From: CAYYOS01 sp964473355
GTDB taxonomy: Bacteria; Pseudomonadota; Gammaproteobacteria; Burkholderiales; REEB80
Assembly (NCBI GenBank): GCA_964473355.1
Contig: CAYYOS010000068.1
Coordinates: forward strand, 1-13,164
Length of the DNA: 13,164 nt
Reading direction: 5' to 3'
Positions 6,652 through 13,164 of this stretch are shown here, one piece after another. A program made the translations under genes and the position numbers. How positions within the stretch are numbered: position 1 is the stretch's first letter; each line of letters begins with the position of its first letter. The notes beneath the pieces are model-generated. The model worked only from the letters and a program-made list of their open reading frames with translations, was not told where the DNA came from and did not search any database.

Positions 6652-9618
6652 TTAGCCGACGCCGGTTGATTTTATTAACTCTGTCGGCGTTCCAAACAAA
6701 GACATTTCCGCCGGCCGCCCCAGATGGAATCCCTGCGCGGAATCCACACCCATTGTTTTTAGAACTTGAAAAGTTGCTTCATCTTCCACCCATTCGGCGA
6801 TGGTCTTTTTACCTAAAGCATGGGCGATTTCGTTCATACTTTTCACGATAGCGAAATCCACTTGATTGTGAGAAAGATTTTTTACAAAGCGGCCATCTAT
6901 TTTAACGATATCCACTTGCAGGTCTTTTAAGTAAGCGAATGACGAGAGCCCGGACCCGAAATCATCTAGGGCAATAAGACAACCTAGGCTTTTTAGTCGC
7001 GATATTAAGGATTCTGCCCGCGACATATCGGCGATAGCCAATGTTTCGGTGATTTCAAACATAAGTGAGGAAGGATCAAGTTGGGATCCGATCAATTGAT
7101 CCTGAATAAAACTGGCGACACCGGGCTCGGAGAGCGTTGCCCCGGATAGGTTTACCGAAAAGCGAATATGGGGGGAGTGCTGGCGCACTTGCGCTAGCGT
7201 TTTAACCGCCTGCGCGATTACCCATTTGTCTATTTCCGTGGCTAAACCAAAGCGCTCCGCCGACGGCAGAAAGCCATTCGGCAAAATTAAGCCGCCCGCG
7301 TCGTCGCGCAATCGCACCAATACCTCATAGTGTTCAATTTCCCGGGTGTCGGTATTTACCAGCGGCTGGAAGACCAGCACGAAACGATCGTGGGTAATGG
7401 CGTCTTTGATGCGGCGCGACCATCCCATGTCCAAGGACATGGTGGTTACGTTTGACGAGTCTTGTGCCTCAAAAATGTGTACGCGATTCCGCCCGGCACG
7501 CTTGGCGAGATTACAAGCAATATCTGCCTGAGAGAGAATCTGTTCTCCCGAGATTGCATCGTTACTTAAGGTCGCCGCGCCTATGGAGCAACCAATGTCC
7601 ACTACTAAGCCTTCATGACGAAAGACGTAATTACTCAAAGCCTCGCGGAAGGAGTCCGCCACCGGCAACACCTGATCGGGCAATATATTGTAAAGAAGTA
7701 CGGTGAATTCATCCCCACCTAAGCGGGCTACCAAATCGCTGGTTCGCACGCGTTTTTTTAGAACCTGCGCTACCTCTATTAATAACCTATCGCCGGCTAG
7801 GTGGCCTAAGGTGTCGTTTACGTATTTAAAATTGTCGAGGTCAAGATATAAAAGAGCGTAACCTTGACGATCACGCGCGTTACGATGGACGATGTGTTCC
7901 AGCTCTTGCATGAAATAACTGCGATTATAGAGCTGGGTCAAACCATCGTGCTCGGCTAGGGTTTTTAGATTGGTAAGCAGCGCAATCCGCTCGCTAATGT
8001 CCGCTACGAGCATGGTGTAGAGCTCGCGCCCTTGTAGCACGATACGGCTGACTTTAATTGCCAGTGGTAAGCGCGTACCGTCTTTATGTTTACCGGCCAC
8101 TTCACTTTCGCGCCCCATCATCGCGTTGACCTTCTCCACAACAAATAGCGGAAGCGTACCTGACCGCGTTTCGCAAAATGCCGCCGGTATTAACAAGCAA
8201 ACACACTTCGTTAATAATTCCGTTTCATCATATCCAAAGAGTTTTTCGGCGGCTTTATTAATGCTCTCGATGTTGCCGCTCCTGTCAAAGGTTAGAATTC
8301 CTTCAGCAGCGTTATCCAGGATAATCTCTAGGCGCTGTTGGCGGGTATGCACGTGTTCCCGCATGTCGGTGAAGGCCATTACCAGCTCATTTGTTTCTAC
8401 CGTGTAAGTGGGTGGCAAAGGTTTGCCCTGCAAGTTGCGGGCTTCATTGCGCAACGCGGCGGTGACTCGGGAAATCGGGCGCCGCAAGGAGTATTCAATC
8501 ACCAGAAATACGGTAATCGTCACCAAGATGGCGGTTAATACAAAAATCCACAGGGTTTGCGATAAGCCCCCGGCCGTTAAGGCCAGCTTGCGCATGTCCT
8601 GAGTTGAATACAGCTCGATTTGCTTATCTAAATTTCTGACATCCGTGCGTACCGCCGCAAACAAGGGTTGAATACGATCCCGCAGAATAGGTAGATCAGT
8701 CCGCCAGTTTTCGGAGGAGTAGATGGTTGCTACGCGATTGTAATCTTGGTGCCAGTTATTGTGCAGCGTCTCCAATTCACTAAGGCGGGAGCGTTGCGCC
8801 GCTGACAAGCGCCCGTTTTGCTGCAGCATCTTAAGTGCGGATAATTGCTCGGTGAGCCGTTCCTTGTATAAAGAAATTGCTGAAGCCTGTTCGTCCATGC
8901 CATTCTGCGGATCCCCCGGAAAAATACCAAAACGGTAGGAGACGTACGTGCGAAACGCGCCCACCATTAGAATCCACGTGTGGCGCGCTTCGGAAAATTG
9001 TTTATACACCTGACGTTGCCCGGGCGAGCCATCAAGTTTTTCAGATTCCTGCATCGCCAGTGTAGAAGATGTATAAAAATCATTGTATGCGGGCAGTAAT
9101 TTATCGACCATGATTTGCAAAGCCGGGTACAGTTCTTCAGCGTTAACCCGAAGCGCCATTATTTTCTTCAGTTCCATAGACAATAACTGTAGGTCTTTTT
9201 GTAGGGTTAACAATCCCGCCTGGAAATTGGGTTGCTGTTTTGTCAGCGTCAGTTTACCCAACTCAGTCGTGTGCGCTAAGGATTGACTTAATTGTTGCGC
9301 GACAGAGTCATTATTGATATCCGGTGCCAACATGTACTCATGGAAAGCGTTACCGACGTTCCATAAGTCATACATAATGAGCCGTAGCGTTTGCCGTGCT
9401 TGTTGGCGTGCGGCGCTATTGGCAAGCTGGCTGTTTATCGCGGAATTTACGCGAACTTCGGCCACCCAGGCTAAAATTACCAAGATCAACACAAAAGGCA
9501 AGGCAATGGCGAGATAGCGCGCCCTCATGCTCGGTAACGTCATGCGTATCGCCTGCCACCCGTGGACTAACACAGGGACTCGGGCGGCAAGCCTGGGTGG
9601 GGATCGAAAAAAATTCAC
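6652..9618 (-). CDS. Membrane HAMP/PAS-GGDEF-EAL cyclic-di-GMP enzyme
   Basis: Read from GTG at 9618, the product has 988 residues. TM1 is at about 33-52 and TM2 at about 355-376, enclosing a periplasmic sensor of about 300 residues that is mostly helical, in the manner of four-helix chemoreceptor inputs. A HAMP-like segment (RRPISRVTAALRNEA) follows TM2, then a PAS domain (about 428-545), GGDEF (about 548-710) and EAL (about 730-975). The cyclase motif is a canonical GGDEF (634-638), with an RxxD inhibitory site (R625-D628) five residues upstream. The EAL signature is EVLVR (765-), with NLS, ITET, DDFGSG, KID and AEWVED; the catalytic acids appear present, so phosphodiesterase activity is plausible. 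An ATG at 9543 (residue 26) is an equally good start and would remove a Pro/Arg-rich extension. The cytochrome gene ends 19 nt upstream on the same strand, so the two probably form an operon. Confidence 0.93.
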   Translation of the reverse strand: MNFFRSPPRLAARVPVLVHGWQAIRMTLPSMRARYLAIALPFVLILVILAWVAEVRVNSAINSQLANSAARQQARQTLRLIMYDLWNVGNAFHEYMLAPDINNDSVAQQLSQSLAHTTELGKLTLTKQQPNFQAGLLTLQKDLQLLSMELKKIMALRVNAEELYPALQIMVDKLLPAYNDFYTSSTLAMQESEKLDGSPGQRQVYKQFSEARHTWILMVGAFRTYVSYRFGIFPGDPQNGMDEQASAISLYKERLTEQLSALKMLQQNGRLSAAQRSRLSELETLHNNWHQDYNRVATIYSSENWRTDLPILRDRIQPLFAAVRTDVRNLDKQIELYSTQDMRKLALTAGGLSQTLWIFVLTAILVTITVFLVIEYSLRRPISRVTAALRNEARNLQGKPLPPTYTVETNELVMAFTDMREHVHTRQQRLEIILDNAAEGILTFDRSGNIESINKAAEKLFGYDETELLTKCVCLLIPAAFCETRSGTLPLFVVEKVNAMMGRESEVAGKHKDGTRLPLAIKVSRIVLQGRELYTMLVADISERIALLTNLKTLAEHDGLTQLYNRSYFMQELEHIVHRNARDRQGYALLYLDLDNFKYVNDTLGHLAGDRLLIEVAQVLKKRVRTSDLVARLGGDEFTVLLYNILPDQVLPVADSFREALSNYVFRHEGLVVDIGCSIGAATLSNDAISGEQILSQADIACNLAKRAGRNRVHIFEAQDSSNVTTMSLDMGWSRRIKDAITHDRFVLVFQPLVNTDTREIEHYEVLVRLRDDAGGLILPNGFLPSAERFGLATEIDKWVIAQAVKTLAQVRQHSPHIRFSVNLSGATLSEPGVASFIQDQLIGSQLDPSSLMFEITETLAIADMSRAESLISRLKSLGCLIALDDFGSGLSSFAYLKDLQVDIVKIDGRFVKNLSHNQVDFAIVKSMNEIAHALGKKTIAEWVEDEATFQVLKTMGVDSAQGFHLGRPAEMSLFGTPTELIKSTGVG

Positions 9619-9637
9619 TGTGATCGCCTGGTATCGC

Positions 9638-9979
9638 TTATGGATTCACGCCACGTCCGGCCCCGGTTTTATAGAAGGCGTCATACAGAAACCCGACGAC
9701 ATCGTTAATTTGATCCTCGTTGAGCCCGGCTTTTATTTGGTGATTACAACCGTTGACGCGGCCTAACAAACCCTCAGCGGTTTTTATGCGGCGGTTGGCT
9801 CGGGTATGTAGCGCCATACCATCGCCCCCGACTAAAGAAATGTGGCAGGCCACACATTTGGCTTCGTAGATTTTTTTGCCATTGTGGGCGTTCCCGGTCA
9901 CGATCATGTCACCTTGAGGGTAAACAAGGCCGGAAAAACTCAGGCCGGTAACGACCAGTAGTAATTGACGATATTTCAT
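9638..9979 (-). CDS. Small periplasmic monohaem cytochrome c
   Basis: The 113-residue product begins MKYRQLLLVV and has a signal peptide to about residue 22. One haem-attachment motif, CVACH, lies at residues 42-46. The segment before it (NAHNGKKIYEAKC) and the C-terminal helix (INDVVGFLYDAFY) are typical of class I cytochromes c. After the haem motif the only Met is M55, close to CxxCH; the C-terminal half, where class I proteins normally supply the Met ligand, has none and instead shows RVNGCNHQ with an extra Cys78 and Asn76/Asn79. The distal ligand may therefore be Asn or absent, as in SHP-type oxygen-binding cytochromes. I chose ATG 9979 over the upstream GTG 10003 because an excellent SD sits 7 nt before it and it directly starts the signal peptide. 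It lies 19 nt upstream of a GGDEF-EAL gene, which suggests a redox or gas-sensing partner rather than respiratory electron transfer. Confidence 0.85.
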   Translation of the reverse strand: MKYRQLLLVVTGLSFSGLVYPQGDMIVTGNAHNGKKIYEAKCVACHISLVGGDGMALHTRANRRIKTAEGLLGRVNGCNHQIKAGLNEDQINDVVGFLYDAFYKTGAGRGVNP

Positions 9980-9986
9980 CTTTTTA

Positions 9987-9992
9987 CTCCTT
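9987..9992 (-). promoter_or_regulatory. Strong ribosome binding site fixing the cytochrome start
   Basis: On the minus strand this reads AAGGAG, 7 nt upstream of the ATG at 9979. It lies downstream of the alternative GTG at 10003 and so decides the start. Confidence 0.8.
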
Positions 9993-10003
9993 AAAGTAGA
10001 CAC

Positions 10004-10263
10004 TAATTAAAAGCTCACAGATTAGGTGCCCCACTAGAAGACTGAATTAAATGGGATTTGCGGGAAACCTATTTCGCTGCGTTGTTCTACTGCACACCAC
10101 ACTCATTCTATTTGCAACTTCTATGCCGTGATTTGCGGTTTCTATAGCAAAACGCGTAGGGGGCGCTATATTCCCCAACGTGACTTTTGAGCCGACTAAC
10201 GGCACATTAAATGAATGTAATGTAAAAGGCTTTGGGTTAAACTGGAGACTTCTCAGGGGCGCC
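10004..10263. other. Divergent intergenic region between cytochrome c and the third GGDEF-EAL gene
   Basis: This AT-rich stretch must hold the promoters for both divergent units. On the minus strand TTCAGT and TAATCT, spaced 16 bp, are a weak promoter candidate for the cytochrome operon. On the plus strand no pair of boxes with good spacing was found. A weak GGGG/CCCC inverted pair lies near 10159-10175. I see no convincing small gene or operator here. Confidence 0.4.
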
Positions 10264-13164
10264 ATGACTAAAACCAATTATTCCGCCAAAGCTGCACCGA
10301 CGATGATCCAGCTTGGCTACCGGGTAATGCTCATTGGTGCCTTTCTAGCCCATGTGTTTATAGGCCTGTGGCTTTGGCATTCATGGCACCGCATCAAAGA
10401 TCAGCAATTAGACCGCATGAGTATTATTGCCGGGTTTGCCGCCGGACATTCCGAACATTATTTCGATCGCATAGGCAGCCAATTGCAAAGCGCGGCCGAA
10501 GCCCTTAAACAAGACCAGGGTTACTTATTACCCGAAGTCGCGATGCCTATCCTAGCTGCATTTAAGCGCAACCAACCCGATTTGGGCGGAGCCAGCGTGA
10601 TTCTGCCTGACGGACAAATGCGCTTTTCCACGTTACAAAAAGACGGCGAGCCGCTGCCAAATGTGCATACCGATCGCGCCTGGAGCGAGGATTTTAATGC
10701 CAACTTAAAAAAACCGGGGTTTAGCGTCAACCGCCCGCAAGTGGGGTACTTACAAAAACGCTGGCTGATTATTTTGCGATATACGGTAATGGACGCGAGC
10801 GGCGCACCCTTATTCGTCCTGCAAACCAATTTACCTTTAGAAAAACAGCAAAGCCTGTGGCGTAACTTGCCGCTGGAAAGTGTGGCCGCCATTGGTTTGC
10901 TACATGAAAACGGTTACTTAATCAGCCGGCTCCCCGGCGACGACCCCGCGGCACTATATCGAACTAACAATTGGCGCGGCCCATTGGTGCAAGCGGTGTA
11001 TAAGAACCCAGGCACGGGCACGTTTGGCGGGGTGACGATGACCGGTGAAAAACGTTTAGGCGCCTACCATCGGTTTCAAACCTTACCTTTATACGCTTTC
11101 CTATCTGTGCCGACGTCTTACATATGGCAACTATGGTGGCAGGGCGTAAGGATACCCGTTTATATTCTGCTGGCTTTTTTGATTACGGCTTTTGCTACTT
11201 ATTTCTTGCACGCGCGAAATTTTGCCGGACGCATGCGCGTGATGCGGGAACGCCTCGATGACGTTTCTGCGAGCTCAGCTAAACTGCTGCCGACTAGTGG
11301 CGTAGGTGAAATCGATGACTTATATGAAGCCCTATTGGATAGCCAGCAAAAATTAAAGCGGGCGCTGCGCAATCGCGAAAAATTATTGCTAGCCACGGCA
11401 AACGCCGGCACCTATACGGTAAGTCTAAAAGATGATGCCATCATTCAAGCGGATGCGGTTTTTTTAGGAATGCTCGGGATGCAAGAAAGTGAGTTGTTGG
11501 GGCGGCGGTTTATCGAGCTCACGATTCCGCGCGCGGGTAGTAAACATTCAGAAGAAGTGGTCTTAGGTCACCGAATTTTGTGTTTGCGACACAAAAATGG
11601 CCAAGCTGTTTGGGTGTCAACCGCGGAGTACATTGATAACTCGCTGGAGTTGCCGGTGCGCAACGGTTTGGCGATTAATGTCAGCGAGCGCGAACGGCTC
11701 TTAGGCGCAGTACGCAATCACTCTCGGCGTTTACAAACGCTTTGGCAGTTAGAAACACGGCACGCTATGTCCAGTCAGGAAAAAACCAGCCTGATGCTGC
11801 GCTTAGGCCTGGATACCTTACAGATGGAAACCGCTTTAATCGGCGAGGTAATCGGTGACAAATACATCTTGCGGCACGTGGAGGATCGCGCGGAACGGTT
11901 TCAAATCGGCATGGAAATGAATCTAAAAGAGATTCTCTGCCACTTTTCTATTCTCGAGAAAAAAAGCCTGTTTATCGCCAATATGGCAACCGATGCGCGC
12001 TTTTCGCAACACCCCACGGTTACCCAAACACAAATCCATGCTTACACCAGCATTCCCATCCGCGCGGGGGAGGAAATTTTCGGCACCTTAGTATTCCTGC
12101 GACAAAGTCCCTTGACGGCGGAATTTAATGATGACGACAAAGCGTTTGTGGAGCTCCTCGCGTCCTGGTTCGGTCAACTCATGTTTGCGCAGCGGCAACG
12201 CGATACCTTAAAGTCTTTAGCAATGACCGACAGCTTGACTCAGTTATGGAACAGGCGTGCCGCGGAACTGCAGTTTGAGAGTGAGATTAGTCGAGCAAAA
12301 CGAAATGGAGAAAATTTCGCGGTGGGGCTGTGCGATATCGATCACTTTAAACTGGTTAACGATCATTATGGCCATGACGTGGGCGACAGCGTTTTAACAC
12401 AGGTCGCCACCATTATGCGCAACACACTCCGTGATGGCGATTGGGTTGCCCGCTGGGGCGGCGAGGAGTTTATTATTTTCATGCATCGTTCCGATATCAA
12501 TGATGCATATGTAGTGATGGAACGGCTGCGCGTGGCTATTAAATCGTCGCCCATTCGCGTGAAAAATAGCACCATAGAAATTACCGTTAGCATCGGCATA
12601 GGCGTAACCAAACAAGATGACGTCGACATCGCTCGCGTATTGTCGGAGGCGGATGGTTGCGTTTACGATGCCAAAAAGCAGGGCCGCGACCGTGTCGCTT
12701 CCATAGAGGGCGCGCATCGTACCTTGTGGCGAGCTGGCATGTTGCAAAATGCCTTACAGGAAAAACGCTTGGTGCCGGCATATCAAGGTATTGTTAGCTT
12801 GCACAATAACCAATTGGTGGCCGATGAATCGCTGGCCCGAATTATTCTCCCCGATGGAAAAATAGTCCCCGCCCAGGATTTTATTGATGCCGCGGAAGGA
12901 ATAAACCTTATTCATTTAGTCGACGAAGTCATCGCCAGACATGCCATGCAGCGCTGCTTGGATAATGTTATGGGCGGGCTAGAGCCGCCCGGGTTTATCC
13001 ATTTCATCAATCTTTCCCCGCAGTTTTTGGCACGTAGCGAATTGGTAGAGGCTCTTCTGGAGTATGCCAAGGTGAACTGCCAGCTTTGCGACGCGGGGGA
13101 CAACCGTAAATCCATCGTTTTTGAGATCACCGAGCGGCATTTTCTGGGTGATTTTAAAAGATTG
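10264..13164 (+). CDS. Membrane Cache-like/PAS/GAF-GGDEF-EAL cyclic-di-GMP protein, 3'-truncated
   Basis: The frame runs open for 967 codons from ATG 10264 to the window edge. TM1 (about residues 18-40) and TM2 (297-316) enclose about 255 residues of periplasmic sequence, a size and arrangement typical of double-Cache ligand sensors. A PAS-like region (about 374-479) and a GAF-like region (about 494-650) precede GGDEF (about 652-810) and the start of EAL (from about 835). The cyclase loop is GGEEF (732-736), with an RxxD inhibitory site (R723-D726) five residues upstream, so diguanylate cyclase activity is likely. The EAL signature reads DESLAR: the Glu (855), Leu and Arg of ExLxR are kept, and INLSPQFL and EITE follow, but the DDFG and KxD segments lie outside the window, so phosphodiesterase competence cannot be judged. 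AGGGG at 10255-10259 is a close-spaced SD. It is divergently transcribed from the cytochrome operon. Confidence 0.92.
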   Translation, partial: MTKTNYSAKAAPTMIQLGYRVMLIGAFLAHVFIGLWLWHSWHRIKDQQLDRMSIIAGFAAGHSEHYFDRIGSQLQSAAEALKQDQGYLLPEVAMPILAAFKRNQPDLGGASVILPDGQMRFSTLQKDGEPLPNVHTDRAWSEDFNANLKKPGFSVNRPQVGYLQKRWLIILRYTVMDASGAPLFVLQTNLPLEKQQSLWRNLPLESVAAIGLLHENGYLISRLPGDDPAALYRTNNWRGPLVQAVYKNPGTGTFGGVTMTGEKRLGAYHRFQTLPLYAFLSVPTSYIWQLWWQGVRIPVYILLAFLITAFATYFLHARNFAGRMRVMRERLDDVSASSAKLLPTSGVGEIDDLYEALLDSQQKLKRALRNREKLLLATANAGTYTVSLKDDAIIQADAVFLGMLGMQESELLGRRFIELTIPRAGSKHSEEVVLGHRILCLRHKNGQAVWVSTAEYIDNSLELPVRNGLAINVSERERLLGAVRNHSRRLQTLWQLETRHAMSSQEKTSLMLRLGLDTLQMETALIGEVIGDKYILRHVEDRAERFQIGMEMNLKEILCHFSILEKKSLFIANMATDARFSQHPTVTQTQIHAYTSIPIRAGEEIFGTLVFLRQSPLTAEFNDDDKAFVELLASWFGQLMFAQRQRDTLKSLAMTDSLTQLWNRRAAELQFESEISRAKRNGENFAVGLCDIDHFKLVNDHYGHDVGDSVLTQVATIMRNTLRDGDWVARWGGEEFIIFMHRSDINDAYVVMERLRVAIKSSPIRVKNSTIEITVSIGIGVTKQDDVDIARVLSEADGCVYDAKKQGRDRVASIEGAHRTLWRAGMLQNALQEKRLVPAYQGIVSLHNNQLVADESLARIILPDGKIVPAQDFIDAAEGINLIHLVDEVIARHAMQRCLDNVMGGLEPPGFIHFINLSPQFLARSELVEALLEYAKVNCQLCDAGDNRKSIVFEITERHFLGDFKRL

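Noticed and set aside
6597..6851. Short plus-strand frame after the first GGDEF-EAL gene
   Set aside because: It is antisense to the conserved EAL C-terminus of the minus-strand gene for most of its length and has no SD or recognisable features.
9980..10003. GTG at 10003 as the start of the cytochrome
   Set aside because: The strong AAGGAG lies downstream of it and correctly placed for ATG 9979, and the extra eight residues would precede the signal peptide.
10047..10277. Minus-strand frame of 76 codons in the divergent region
   Set aside because: It would fill the promoter region, overlaps the start of the third GGDEF-EAL gene and has no family resemblance.

Overview
The window looks like a piece of a Pseudomonadota genome, probably beta- or early-branching gammaproteobacterial. 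The main clue is the EngA/Der protein, whose N-terminus (MKPTVVLVGRPNVGKST) and first-domain G4 motif (NKAEG) are of the type I associate with betaproteobacteria. This is inference from family memory; no search was run. A 10-base run of N at 5233-5242 shows the sequence is a draft scaffold, plausibly from a metagenome.

Layout. (1) Positions 2-538 hold the 3' part of a Spy/CpxP-like periplasmic protein with a His-rich tail. It is followed by an intergenic stretch (539-805) containing a hairpin and a 62-bp imperfect palindrome that folds like an integron attC site. (2) Positions 806-3292 are a two-gene unit: der (ribosome-assembly GTPase) and a galT-like nucleotidylyltransferase of the HIT superfamily. 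(3) Positions 3436-6596 are a second two-gene unit: a secreted solute-binding-like protein, then, after 2 nt, a membrane PAS-GGDEF-EAL protein. (4) Convergent to this, on the minus strand, 9979 down to 6652 is a third two-gene unit: a small periplasmic c-type cytochrome, then, after 19 nt, a membrane HAMP/PAS-GGDEF-EAL protein. (5) Divergent from the cytochrome, 10264 to the window end is a third membrane GGDEF-EAL protein (Cache-like/PAS/GAF), cut off by the window edge.

About 9.7 kb is therefore devoted to cyclic-di-GMP turnover. Three dual-domain enzymes with three unrelated periplasmic input regions sit side by side, and two of them have a small secreted partner encoded immediately upstream. 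The economical reading is a local cluster of c-di-GMP sensory modules, with a ligand-binding protein feeding one enzyme and a haem protein feeding another. All three GGDEF domains keep an RxxD inhibitory site exactly five residues before the catalytic loop. Two of the three EAL domains carry variant signature residues (EVL, ESL).

I found no tRNA, rRNA, CRISPR array, transposase or integrase in the window.
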